From the NCBI GenBank assembly GCA_037178675.1, contig JAYMGJ010000130.1, forward strand, positions 22,635-86,634: 64,000 nucleotides of DNA, in the 5' to 3' direction. The position numbers and the translations under genes were made by a program. This DNA comes from Scleroderma bovista (taxonomy: Eukaryota > Basidiomycota > Agaricomycetes > Boletales > Sclerodermataceae). Each line of letters starts with the position of its first letter. Position 1 is the first letter of the stretch. Below, piece after piece: positions 1-11,700 of the stretch. A model generated the notes under the pieces. The model saw nothing but the letters and a program-made list of their open reading frames with translations. It did not search any database and was not told where the DNA came from.

Positions 1-1340
1 TGCTGTTTTCTTTGAGGACTGCTACAAATGTCTTCACCAACTCCTCACCTGTGTGGGACTACCACAATATTAGGTATGTGGCATATAGTTTTGTTTTGAC
101 ATGAGCTCACCTTAGGTACCTTGACAACATCTAAAGGAAAACTCAATGCTTTCCCTTTGCGCTCGAAATGGACTGCAAATGGCACAAGCACTTAGTGGTT
201 CGGTGATGTCCAAGCATCAGTGGTAAAGCTCAGCCTTCCCTTGTGTTCCTAGTGAGTAGTTGTTAATTTATTCCACCCATCCCGCATTGCCGTTTACTGA
301 CCCTTAACATCTTTGCTACACATTGCCTAGTCTGAGCAAATGCAAGCCTGACATCATGCAATACTGTGAAGGGCAAAGGTATGTAATAATCTGGCCTCCC
401 CATTTTCATTAAAGACTTGAATGCTCAGTCATTGACAATGCTGTATGGACGCAGGTCCTCTGACACCCAATGCACAATTTTGGCCCTTCAGATTGTCACA
501 TCAATTGCCAATGTCCACTGTGATGTTATCTGCAACTCACCTGGTCTCAGAGTGAGTGTTTGGCCTATTTGAGTAAGTTGTCTGTGCCTTTTTTCATTCA
601 AATGCCTGGGTAATTGAGCCATTTTGAAGGATGCTATGGACAATTTTTTCTCATGCTTCTTCAACGTCTTTTGCTCAGTCTGCATTGTGAAGTGCGTCAT
701 CACCCCAGCAAGTCTTCACATGCCTGTACATGTTGCCTGTTGAGCCCACATCCTTTTTGTCAATGAACCATTGGATACTAACAGCGCAGCCACGTCCACA
801 GCACTTGAAGACATGTGCACAGCGCCCTTGGTCATAAATAACCTTGGGCTCTGACTCAAAGAAGGCATAGACGAGTGAGTTCCACTCCTGTTTACATTCT
901 GGCCAGTTGTTTAATCAGCTCACTAATTATCATTTTGAAATGTGGGTACACACTTAGCTCATCCAAGGCTGGCATTGCCATCGCATTCAACTCCCCAGTA
1001 TCTGTGTCATTTGCATGAGGGGTTGACTGTTCCTGTCGTGCCATCTTCTTGCTATGTTCTTGGCTTTCCTTGTCGTTGTCATGTGTCTGCTTTTTGGATG
1101 ATGTGGGAGTGCTGCTGTTTGGTGGGTTGGTATCCACTGTTCCACCTGTTGGTGCTGATACTCCCTTAGGTTTCTTTGTGCTGTTGTTCCTGTATCTCCT
1201 CGCAATGGCCTCCAGCTTCTCCTCCAAAACAATGCAGCCCTTCTCAGTTGGCTTTGTGATCCATTTCATACTTCTGTCCATGTGTTTTGTTGTGTACAAG
1301 TCTGTGTGCGAGTTTTTTCAAGGCTTTATATTGTTTTAAC
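1..1340 (-). pseudogene. hAT-type transposase relic (N-terminal half)
   Basis: Read on the minus strand from about 1299. An N-terminal low-complexity part rich in Ser, Thr, Lys and Gln is followed, in another frame, by a Cys/His finger-like segment at about 890-700 (FKCCGRGC, then STGNMYRHVKTCWG). This resembles the BED-like finger of basidiomycete hAT transposases. Further on come a segment like DGSITQAFE (about 610) and a catalytic-region motif like LSFTTDAWTSPNH (about 190-150). The frame is broken by several stops, mostly TGA, so this is dead. It runs off the left edge of the window, so the C-terminal dimerisation domain is not visible. The family call comes from remembered motif patterns. 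Confidence 0.6.
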
Positions 1341-1433
1341 GTAGTATGGAGACTATTCCAAACTAGTATATAGTGCCATCTGTGTGCGAGTTTTTTCAAG
1401 GCTTTATATTTTTTGCTGTAGTATGGAGACTAT
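1302..1433. repeat. Imperfect direct duplication, two units of about 52 bp
   Basis: The segment starting ctgtgtgcgagttttttcaa at 1302 recurs at 1380. Both copies run on through gtagtatggagacta. The copies are about 78 bp apart and differ at only a few positions. The repeat sits between the hAT relic and the end of Gypsy-A and could be a remnant of a terminal repeat. Confidence 0.7.
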
Positions 1434-1584
1434 GTCATAGTATCATGACAGTAAGTGTCTGAACTCTGGTTGTCCCTGGGTGTGGATCCGGGTGTGGGTA
1501 AGTGCATGGGTGTCCCACACCCACACCTGAGTGGCTTTCACACCCAGGACCTGGCTGGGTACACCCAGACCTGTGCTATTGCCT

Positions 1585-1923
1585 ACTTCTAGGTCTGGGT
1601 CCGCAGGGTCCGGGAGCCAGGCATTCCTGGACTGCCTGGATCGTTTGGTGGAGTCAATGGGGGAGTTGACTGGGGAGGTGCACCAGATGAGATAGGTGCA
1701 GCAGTCTGTTGCCCAGTCCAATGACCAGGTTGGGCATACCCTCGAGATGTTTCTTAAGGAGTGCCACTTCTTCAATGGGCCCCACGATGTGCTGGAACTG
1801 GAGTTGGACAGTGAGGAGGTGGTGGATCTGGAGGAGATCGACCAGGAGGTTGAAGACCTCGAGCAGGAAATGGAGAAGGCTGGTGATGAGTTGCTGTTGC
1901 ACCATGCCCCTCCTTGTGTGTGA
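1585..1923 (+). pseudogene. Antisense ORF of Gypsy-A (coiled-coil, acidic)
   Basis: This frame runs opposite to the Gypsy-A pol gene, whose stop lies at 2049, and sits where the end of the element should be. It is open except for one TAG at about 1694. It encodes a helical, heptad-like stretch (LDRLVESMGELTGEVHQM) and a very acidic tail (LELELDSEEVVDLEEIDQ) before a stop at 1921-1923. Gypsy-C has an antisense ORF in the same relative place with the same order of helical segment then acidic tail, which argues against a chance frame. Function unknown. It is broken here, and I cannot locate its 5' end. Confidence 0.5.
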
Positions 1924-2048
1924 ACCAGTCCAGTCTGGACTTGTAAATAGAAAATGTAATTAGTTTGATTTTTACAAGAGAAAACTGGACTGAGAGACAG
2001 AGTGAGTGATATTAAGTTTGAGACTGATAGGAGAGAGTGAGAGTACTA

Positions 2049-5000
2049 TTACATGGATGCAAGTGGTCTGGGTTTGTCCAGGTACCGGACATGGTAGTCT
2101 TTCAACAGTTCCATAGTGTTGCCAAGTTCGGTGGCAAGTAGCCATGATGTTTCTTTGTCAGTTCCTTCATAACCAGACCAATGTACCAAGTACAAGAGCT
2201 TGCATGTTTTGCAGCAGTAGTCAACCTTGGAGTCAAGGATCTTGGAGATCTCAAACTCCAGTTCACCATCCACCTCAACTGGTGGTGGCAGAGGTTGGAT
2301 CTGGTCCAGAATGGTATTGGGTATGGCCAGTTTGAGTTGGGAGACATGGAAGATGGGGTGAACTGTGCGCATGAAATCTGGAAGATGAAGGGTAAAGGAG
2401 AGTGAGCCTACTTGAGCTATAATGGTATATGGCCCAAGGTTCTTCTCTGATAGTTTTTTGGATGGTTGAGTTGACCAGAAGTATTTGGCTTTCATGTAAA
2501 CTTGATCGCCAACCTTGAAGTCTGGTGCCGGAGTATGCTTGGCATCAGCCAGACCTTGGTAGCGAAGTTGTGCATTGGCCATTTCTTCACAAAGGTATTG
2601 GTGCAGCAACTTGAGGTTGACTGCATAATCACAAGTCCTGGCAGAGGTCATGTCACATTCTGGGTAGACAGAAATGTTAGGGTGGTAGCCCTTGTTAGCA
2701 AAGAATGGAGAGACTTTGGTGGTAGCACTAGGTGCATTGTTGTAAGTGAACTCCACCAGTGGGAGTAGGTCCGCCCAGTTGTCCTGCTGGTAGTTGCAGT
2801 AGATCCGGAGGTACTGTTCAAGGGTCTGGTTAGAGCATTCAGTCTGGCCATCACCCTCTGGGTGGTAACCAAAGGTGAAGTGAAGGCGCATGTCAAGAGC
2901 CTTTCTGAGTGACCAGAAGAAGTGCAAGACAAACTCAGTACTGCGATCTGATGTGATGTGAGCAGGAACTCCGTGCTTGGAGAACACATGGAGTAGGAAG
3001 AGCTTTGCAAGCTCTGGGCTAGTGATGGTGTTGTGAGTAGGAATGAATATGGCTTGTTTAAAAAGCTGGTCTACCATGACCAGGATGGCCATAAAGCTGG
3101 TAGATGAGGGGAGTTGCTCAATGAAATCCATGGAGATGGAATTCCAGGGCTTCTCCAGTATGGGAAGCTGTTTCAACAGTCTGTAGGGTCTATGGTGCGG
3201 TGTCTTGGCTTGTGCACAAGAGATACATGACTAGATGTAGTCCTTGACGAAGGTCTGGAGACCAGGCCAAGTATACTCACACTGGATTAGCTCTAGAGTC
3301 TGGTTTTGCCCAAAGTGACCAGCTAGTGGGTGGTCATGTTGATACCAGAGGACACAGAGATGGAGGTCGTCTGAGTCCAGTACATAGATATGACCATCTA
3401 GCCAGAGGAATCCTGCTTTGTCAGTGGACCAGTGAGAGTCCAGAGGGTCTGCAAGGTGGATCTGGGCAATGGGGTCAGAGGGTAGTGCAGAGAGGATGTT
3501 GCTATGGAGTGTTTCCATGTCCATGATTGTGACTGCACGGAGGACCAGGAACTCTAGGTAGGTAGTGCAAAGTGAATTAGTGAGCTGTTCTTGAGTGAAC
3601 ACCAGCCAGAGATTTTGGGGGTTAACCTGGGTGTAGCCACTATCCCCCTCTTTGGGGTAGACGTCTCATCATCTAGTGAGAGTGTCCAGCTTGGCACCAA
3701 GTTTTCCAGGACAGAAGTGAATGACAAGATTAAATTGAGACAGAAGTTCAGACCACCAGGCTTGCCGGCAGAAAAGTACTTTTGAGGTGGAGAAATACTC
3801 AAGGTTTTTGTGGTCCATGACAATGTCAATAGGGGAGGCAGAGCCTTTGAGGTAGTGGTGCCAGTTCTGGAATGCTTTGAAGATAGCAAGCAACTCCTTA
3901 TCATGGGTGTCATAGTTTAACTCCAGAGTGGTCAAAGTCCAGGAGTAGTAGGTGACCAGACGAATCTCTCCATCAGCACAAGTGATAGACAGGATGCCAG
4001 TGACAGCATAGTCAGAGGCATCAGTTTCCACAATAATAGAGGTGTCCAGAATGAAGTGAGTAAAGATGGGCGCAGTAGTGAAGGCATGCTTGAGAGCATT
4101 GAAAAAATGTCAACAGTCCTCAGAGAAGTTTCAAGGAGCATCCTTTCTGGGTGAGCCAGGTGAGGGAAACCACAATGTCCAAGTAGTTGAAGATAAACTG
4201 GCAGTAGAAGTTGGCAAAGCCCAGGAAGGACTGGATATCCTTTACTTTTCAAGGTCCAGGCCAGTCAGAGATAGTTTGGATTTTGTCCAGAGACATAGTC
4301 AAACCATCCAGAGAGAGGCGATAGCCAAGGTACTCTACTGAGTCCAAGTGGAACTCACACTTCTCCAGTTTGGTGAAGAGGCCATGTAACCAGAGTTTGC
4401 AGAGCACTTCCTGGATGTGCTGCTGGTGGGACTCCATATCCTCATAGTAGATGAGGATGTCATTGAGGTCCACAATGTCTAGCATGTCAGTGAAGATGGT
4501 GTTGACAAAGTGCTGGAAGGCTGCAGGGGCATTAGTGAGGCTGAAGGGCATTACTAACCACTTGTAAGACCCATAGTGCATATGGAAGGTGGTCTTCCAT
4601 TTGTCGCCCAGAGCAATCCAGACTAGATGGTACACGTGCCAGAGGTTGATCTTTGAGTAGATCTTGGCACAACTAGGGGAGTCTAGTAGGTCAGAGATAA
4701 GGGGGAGTGGATAGTGACCCTTCTTGGTAATTTTGTTTAGGTCTCAGAAGTCAATGCAGAGGCAGAGTGAGCCATCCTTTTTCTTTATGAAGAGGACCAG
4801 AGCAACATGGGAGGAGGTGGTAGAGCAGATGAAACCTGTATTTAGATTCTCATCGATGAAAGTCCAGAGAGTGGAGAGCTCAACAAGAGACAGTGAGTAG
4901 AGAGTTCCCAGAGGTGGAGAAGTACCTTCTTCAAGGTCAATCTTCAGATCATAATCACAATGTGGGGGAAGTTCAGAGGCTTTCACCTTGCTGAACACAT

Positions 5001-5495
5001 CCGCATAGTTGTGATACTCCAGAGGGACAATGTCCAAGTCCAGCAGAGTAGAGGTGGATGAAGAGCAAGCCTTTGCTGATTCTGAGGCACACAGCTGAAG
5101 TTGGTATTTGGTAGATCCTTCTAACTTGCATGCATGCATGAATGCGGCTGCATTAATCAGAGAGATGTGTGGAGGGGTGCAAACTGGAGTGTCAACAGAT
5201 GGCACAAGGCCGGGATCAGATTGGCCAGAGAGGCTGGAGACAGGGTTACTAGACAGAACCAGAGAGAGAGTTGACAGGGGTGCTGGCAAACTTTCTGCAA
5301 GTGTTTGGAATGTTAAACTGCTCAATACCCAGTCAATCAACAGATTGTAGCAGGTGAGCCAGTTATGTCCGAGAACAATTTTGCATTCAGAATCCAGCAG
5401 AGTTAGGTAAAAGGTCATGGGGGTGACATCACCAGATGTGGGGAATTTCACTGATATATTGACAGCTTGAGTGATTACAAAGTTTGATGTACCGT
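2049..5495 (-). pseudogene. pol: Gypsy-A pol, 3' half (chromovirus)
   Basis: Minus-strand Ty3/Gypsy polyprotein starting inside the protease at 5495. Order: end of protease (5500-5340), reverse transcriptase (about 4960-4250), RNase H (4031-3669, ETDASDYAVTGILS), integrase with zinc-binding H/C residues (3400-3200) and catalytic core (about 3120-2860), GPY-like region, and a terminal chromodomain (about 2210-2100, YLVHWSGYEG). Several stops and shifts break it (for example double TGA near 3670 and TAG near 3232). The reverse-transcriptase YxDD box reads as LND, so it is catalytically dead. The 5' half (LTR, gag, start of protease) is at 13.2-15.4 kb on the other strand; the two ends match across an LTR insertion point. 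Confidence 0.85.
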
Positions 5496-7768
5496 TGTGC
5501 ACCTAAGTGAGGGAAGAGGTCAGAACAACCAACAACCAACACCAAATGACAGCAATATGCGAGTGGTGATCTTCCTTTGCATTTCTGGTATTTAATCTCC
5601 TCAGGGGGATGTGCTGCACGCCTTCAGGCAGGATGCAGGAGGGAAGGGAAGGGCTTCTGATGGGGATGGAATGCGACTTGGGATGGTATTGACTCCTCTT
5701 CAGCCTACCACAGTGGTTAGGAAGAGTCCTGGGATTGAGGAGTGATGATAGATTGATGACAGGGGTGTAACAGCAGTGATGGAGCAACAGGGAAGCAAGG
5801 GGACAGTTCCTGCTTCAAGAATGTGATGGACAGTGATGGGATGGAGTGGACAGAGATGCTAGACTGCGCTTGAGCCTAGAGAAATGATCAGATACAAGAT
5901 ATATCTGATAAACAACAATATAGGAGCTTTAGGCCAGCACTGAGTGACCTACAAGTCCAAAGACAGAGATAGAGCTTATAGACAGTGAGGGAGAGTGAAT
6001 GTGGTCGCTTTATTGAGGGGGAAGCAGACACTTCCTTGCAGCCTTTGGCTGCTGGTTTATATACAGGAGGGGCTGTGGCCCTGTAAGCACAAATGACTAA
6101 GTGCTTGGTAAGAAATTGGTAAGCAATTGATAAGCAGTGTAATCAGGCTGAGTCATTGATGGGGAGAGCCTGAACAAGCTGCTGAGCAAAGGGAAAGAGC
6201 AAAAACATAGGTAAAAAGGGGTGCATAATCAAGAATATGGAAAAATCATTGCATGGGGCCCAAAAGAGAGGGGGGGGAAGCATGGGATGAGTAGATCGAA
6301 GCTAAATGAGCATATGTGATGACATAATGCATATGAATCATAGGGGCATGAGTCATGAATTGATAAGCAGCATGATAAGCATGATTTGAAGGATGATTGG
6401 TAAGTGATTGGTAAGGGAAGTAATGGGGAGTAGTGATGCCAAGAGGGGATCAATAATGTGCAGCAGAGTGACTCAGAGTGAGCCAGAGTGACTCTGTGTG
6501 ACTCAGACAGAAGGGAAGCACAACCTGTGATTGATTGAACTTTAGATCTGGAAATGAGCTTCTGAAGCAGTGCCACTGATGGGAGTGGCTGGGGGATAAT
6601 AAAAGAATTGATCCGACCAGAAGAGCAGTGTCAGGGGGCCTGGAATGACAAGTAAAGTCACAGCTGGTCACAGAGTGTCACAAATCCCTTGGATTGAGCT
6701 TCTGTAGAGCAAAAATGCGAAATTTGGTGCTCCCGAAGTGCAGTCTTCCCTTGAGCAGTAAGGGGAAGGTTCTGTACTCTATTAGGGCTCCTAAGAAGGG
6801 TTCTAGAGCACTGTTTCATTCGTGTTTGTTGCGGGATAGCAGGGAAGAGAATCACAAGTAGCGGATTCGACGTGTCCAGGGAAGCAAGATGAATGATAGA
6901 GGGAGATGGATGTGACAGGACTCTGGGATGAAAGGACCATATGCAGAGGACTCAGGAGACACAGAGACAACCAGGTATGAATTTTCAAGTCTAACGATAG
7001 ACTTGAGACGACCAAAGTACGTGCGCGACGCAGGACTGACAAGGAGAACGCGCTGACCGAGAACGAGAGGGACTGAGGGAGCAGGCTGGGAAGATATGTA
7101 CCAGACAGTACACAGGAGCTCAGGGAGAGGCTGTCCCAAGAGCAGGACATAGTTGAGGTCTACTGCAATAGCGGAGAAACATTCCAGAGAAAATGCGGAC
7201 TCCATAGTGAGTGATGAAGTGGGTGTCTGGATTGCGGGTGGAATATCTCCGTGGGAAATAAACAGATTTACGTTGAAACTTGACAGGCAGATAGACCACG
7301 GTCTAGGCTCCATGATGGTATAGTCACATGATTGATAGCTTCAAAAAGGGTGGAGCTATTCAAAATATTGGAATGCTGGCACTGGGCGCCTAAATTTGAC
7401 ATTTGGGCGCTAAAAATGATTCTTCCTTTTCTCCTTCATTTCTCTATTGTTTCTTCTGCTTCTTTGGTTGTTCTGGTATGGGAGTTGGACTGCAGTAGGT
7501 TGCATTCCTCTCTCATACTGAAATGATCATCATTCCTTGGATTCTTCTGCTTCTTGGTGGTTCTCGTGCGATAGATGGCTACAACAAGCTTGTATTCATT
7601 CTTCGCAGAAGGATAGTCTTGACTTTGCGTGATATGGATAGTGAGGGCTGTCTGTATCCCTCAAGTCGGGACAATCTTTCAACAGATCTTGGGTGTGTGT
7701 TTTTCACATTAGTTTCATCGGCTAACTTTCTCCATGTCCACAGTACCAAACACATTTGGTGCGTGACA
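5496..7768 (-). mobile_element. 2-kb LTR-like repeat, copy A
   Basis: Near-identical inverted counterpart of 15425-17502. Ends are TG...CA. On the minus strand it begins TGTCACGCACCAAA at 7768 and ends near TTAGGTGCACA at 5496, next to ACGG of Gypsy-A. It has a TATA-like box and an AATAAA signal about 50 bp apart, as an LTR promoter/polyadenylation region would. Copy A keeps about 225 bp at its 3' end that copy B lacks, and lacks a roughly 60-bp segment present in copy B near 15640. It carries a conserved ORF (separate entry). It could be a solo LTR or a non-autonomous element; no internal region or primer site is seen. Confidence 0.75.
6852..7313 (-). CDS. Conserved 153-aa ORF inside the 2-kb repeat, copy A
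   Basis: Open reading frame starting MEPRPWSICLSS and ending RRIRYL. Its protein is identical to that of copy B and clearly related to that of copy C. It is rich in hydrophobic, beta-prone stretches (HYVLLLGQPL-like and VPLVLGQRVLLVS). There is no signal peptide and no motif I recognise. It lies upstream of the repeat's TATA/AATAAA region, that is in the U3 part of an LTR. Divergence from copy C is concentrated at third codon positions, which supports real coding. Function unknown. Confidence 0.55.
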   Translation of the reverse strand: MEPRPWSICLSSFNVNLFISHGDIPPAIQTPTSSLTMESAFSLECFSAIAVDLNYVLLLGQPLPELLCTVWYISSQPAPSVPLVLGQRVLLVSPASRTYFGRLKSIVRLENSYLVVSVSPESSAYGPFIPESCHIHLPLSFILLPWTRRIRYL

Positions 7769-8120
7769 CCAGACACACCAGACCATGTTCCTGGTGGTTT
7801 CCCTGACACTTCTGCAATGCCCAGTGAGGAAGATGTGCAAAAGATGTGCAAGGAAGGGGGAGCAAACCTAGTCCAATTCCTGATGGGCAAAGCCCTCACA
7901 ACCAGCGAGCCTCAATATGAGAGCATCCGAAATTGGTCCTACAAGGACATCGCTCGCTTACCCCAAGCTGAGCAAAAACTCTGGCGACTTGCTTGCCAAG
8001 AAGAGCTCAACGTGCTGCGAAAGTGCAAAGTCTTTGAGCTAGTTGACTGTCCCCAAGACCAGAAGGTCATAAAGAATTGATGGGTCTTTGACATGAAGTC
8101 AGATGACTGCAAGAAAGCCC
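7769..8120 (+). pseudogene. Copia-2 fragment (linker to start of reverse transcriptase)
   Basis: Reads in frame from DTPDHVPGGFPDTSA through a stretch matching the intact Copia-1 polyprotein (RNWSYKDIARLPQ, then KNRWVFDVKS-like, KKARLV). One TGA (8078-8080) replaces the Arg codon of Copia-1. It starts exactly at the 5' end of repeat copy A and stops where Gypsy-B begins. The part of the protein just before it, ending SASQW, is at 25631 on the other strand, so the two belong to one split element. Confidence 0.8.
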
Positions 8121-8743
8121 GCTTAGTAGTCCAGGCCAAAATAACTGGGTTCTTCATGCCTGGCAACAACGCTGACTGGGCTAGGTCCCAGTTGCTGAAG
8201 TTGCACCAAGGCCCACGTCAGAGGGTTGACGACTTCGTCGTGACCTTTGAGTCGCTTAAAGTTGAGAGTGGCTTTCCCGACGCTTATGCTAGGGACTTGC
8301 TCGAAAGGGCAGTACAGAGGCAGGTTCTCCAGCAGGTCTATCTCCTGGTGAAGGACCACTCCACCTATGCAGAGCTAGCCACCTCAGTTAGAACCATTGG
8401 AAGAGCCCAGGAACTCTTCCTGATCAATATGCAGGGCGGCGCCCGCTACTATCAGCAGGGGAGTGGCTCCTCCTCTTATGGAGTTACGCCGGGCACTGGC
8501 GCCCCAATGGATATTGGTGCTGCTCAGCAGCAAAACCAGCAATGGAGTAAAGGGCTCCAGTGCTATAATTGCCAGGGATTCGGCCACATCACTCATGAAT
8601 GTAGCCAACCACGCTGCCCACGTTGAGGGCAACCCCAGCAAACTCAGGCTGTACAGCCCAAACCCGACGACGACCGCATCAACGCTGTTCGCGGCATGTC
8701 CTTCTCTGAAATGAGGGATTATTTTAGGAATTTAAAAGACTAG
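8121..8743 (+). pseudogene. gag: Gypsy-B gag, 5'-truncated
   Basis: Gag-like helical capsid segment (PRQRVDDFVVTFESLKVE and onward) followed by a Q-rich stretch and a zinc knuckle CYNCQGFGHITHEC (CX2CX4HX4C) at about 8560-8605. One TGA at 8624-8626 replaces an expected Arg. The frame ends LKD-TAG at 8741-8743 and overlaps a slippery heptamer T TTA AAA (8731-8737). The 5' LTR and the N-terminus of gag are missing; the element joins the Copia-2 fragment directly at about 8120. Confidence 0.8.
8731..8737 (+). promoter_or_regulatory. Candidate -1 frameshift site of Gypsy-B
   Basis: The zero-frame codons AAT TTA AAA GAC TAG contain T TTA AAA, which fits X XXY YYZ. Slipping back one base puts the ribosome into the pol frame (AGA CTA GAG AGT...), which is open through the first pol Met at 8758. 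The gag stop follows one codon later, as in typical -1 sites. I did not evaluate a downstream stimulatory structure. Confidence 0.55.
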
Positions 8744-11700
8744 AGAGTGAGGATACAATGGGCACCCTCGCTCTTGAGTCTGAATTGGACAGTGCAGTAA
8801 GGATCTTGGACTATTGTCTCTCCTGTGCTAAATCCCCTGAAGCACAGGATATTTATAAACACCACATCTCTCTTCTTTCTCATAAAATACAGAAAACCTA
8901 CAAAAAATCTTCTTCTGTAGTTTCTCCTGTCTCCATTTCCTTTAACAAGTACTCTGTCTTGACTGTAGATAGTATGGACTGTAGCGACTCATCTGTATCT
9001 ATTGTCTCACCCTCTAAGGGAGTCCCTGCAAAGGGCTCGGCACTGGAGGGTAAATTGTGTGTGCTTAATTCCCTGTTAAATAATACTGTTTCTCCTTCTT
9101 TGGCATCTGAGGAACCAGAAAGCCCCGCCAGAACCGAAGAAGTTTCTTTCTTGGACTTACAAAGGTCCTTCACCTTGGAACGTGAAGTGACGGTACCCGT
9201 CCGCATTCACAGACCCCTTAACACTATTAAAGTAGATGCTCTGCTAGACAGTGGTGCTACTGGTTGTTTTGTTGACAAGAGCTGGGCTCTTGACAGATGC
9301 TTGCAGTTATCTAAGCTGGTAAAGCCTGTTCCAGTGCTTAACATAGATGGCACCAGGAACCAGGAAGGCGATATCACGCATTATGTATTACTTACAGTCG
9401 GTATTGAGAAACACACTGAAAAGCTTTGATGTGCAGTCACTTGCCTTGGAAAGGTTCCCCTTATCCTCGGCCACACCTGGCTTAGAAAGCATAACCCTGA
9501 TATTGATTGGGTAACCAGACAAGTTAATTTAACTAGGTGTCCCCCTGAGTGCAAGTCACTCTTGGAAACACACTTCGCTAAATTATTACATCAGAACGAA
9601 TCTCAGGAAACTTGGATTCAGGCTTTAAAAGCTCACAAGTCAAAGGTTGCTATCAATGAGACAACCCTTGAAGAGGCCCAGAAGCTTGTACCCCGGGAGT
9701 ACTGGGAATATTTAGATGTCTTCTTGAAGAAGTCATCTGAATGCATGCCGCTTAGGAAGCCATGGGATCATGGAATAGATCTCAGGGAGGACTTCCCACC
9801 TAGGAAAGGGTGTTTGATACCCCTGTCGGTGGATGAACAGAAAGAAGTCGAGGACTTTGTTGACGATCAGCTTGCGAAAGGATATATTTGCCCGTCCATT
9901 TCCCCTCAGACTTCCCCTGTCTTCTTTGTCCCCAAAAAAGACGGCAAGAAGATAGTTCAGGACTATTGTTATTTAAATGAATGGACCATTAAAAATAACT
10001 ACCCGCTGCCCTTGATCAGTCAGCTTGTCAACAAGCTAAAAGGATGTAAACTCTTCATGAAGATGGATCTTCGTTGGGGATATAATAATGTCCATATCAA
10101 GGAAGGCAATGAATGGAAAGCTGCGTTTGTAACGCACAAAGGGGCTTTTGAGCCTGTTGTTATGTATTTCGGTCTATGTAATTCACCCGCAACATTCCAG
10201 AAGATGATGAATGAGATCTTCCATGATATGTCGGATGTCTGTGTGGTGTATATTGATGACCTAATGATATTTACAAACACAGACGATCAGGAAAAGCATG
10301 ACAGGATCATGCTTGAAGTGTTAAAATGATTACGTGATAATGACTTGTTCATCAAACCTGAGAAGTGTCGCTTCCGCTGAAAAGATAACAAAGTGTTTGG
10401 GTGGCTGCTCCCTCAGATGAGGTGCATTCGACCCAGGGACTTCTGGAGGTCTGGCAAGGCTCCCAAGGACTAAGGAGACTAAGAAACTAGAGAGTGGAAG
10501 GGTGGTTCAGTCACTCCAAGACTGAGCTCAAAGATATACACTGAAGAGAAGGATCTTTTTTTTTTGCTTAGTAAGCTAAGTACAAGCCTACATAGCTAAG
10601 GTAAGAGTCCAGTATCAGTACTACCAAATCTACACACCTAGAGACAGGACTGTCTCTACACCGCATTACCGAAGTCGACTTCCTCGGAATGATAGTCTCA
10701 CGTGATGGGATAAAGATGGACCCTGAAAAGGTTAACGCTATTCTGAAGTGGCCTGAGCCGACAAATGTCAAACAGGTTTGAGCATTCTTAGGCCTCGGTA
10801 TCTTCTATAGACATTTTATTAAAGATTATGTGATCATGGCTAGGCCATTGACAGACTTAACATGTAAAGACATTGTGTTCCACTTCGGTGATATGGAACG
10901 CATTGCATTCAAAGCCTTGAAGGCTGCTTTTACTCATGCACCGGTACTTCAGTACCCCGACCAGGACTGTGAATTCCGCCTCGAAACTGATGCATCTGAG
11001 TTCGCCGTCGGGGGAGTGATATCCATTAAGTGTGAGGACAGCAAATTCAGACCAGTAGCGTACATGTTGCACTCTATGACTCCACAGGAACACAACTATC
11101 CTATTCATGACAAGGAAATGCTGGCCATTATAAAAGCAACAGAGGCCTGGCGCCATTATCTCAAGGCCACTCCTTATGCCTTTGAGATTTATATGGACCA
11201 TCATAACTTAACATACTTCACAAAGTCGCAGAATCTCTCCAAGCACCAAGCGTGCTGGCAGATGTGGATGATGTGCTTCAACTACTCGTTAATATATAAG
11301 AAAGGAACCCAGATGCACGTTGCAGATCCGCTTAGTAGGTGATCGGACTATTACGTTTCTAGCTCTGAAGACAACAAGGGTTAAACCCCATATCTATTAA
11401 GTTGATCAACGTTACAGATCAGACTTACAAAGAATGCCAGTCGCTAATCATGGACTTTCATGACACACCTGTCGCAGGACATAAGGGTGTCAAAGCTATG
11501 TTTAATGCGCTCAGGAAGCACTATTCCTGGAAAGGGATGAAGGAGCAGATCCAAACCTATGTAAAACACTGTCAGAAGTGTCAGCAGTCAAAGGTTTCGA
11601 ACCAGAAAACTTCTGGGAGTCTTCTTCCCCTCCCTGTCCCAGAAGGACCATGGCTTGACGTCACAATGGACTTTACTCAGATGCTGGAATCCCTCGGTTA

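Noticed and set aside
6229..6576. 115-codon frames in repeats A and B (6229-6576 and 16653-17000)
   Set aside because: Composition follows low-complexity tandem sequence (tcactctg, cttaccaatc); the frame is not kept in copy C.
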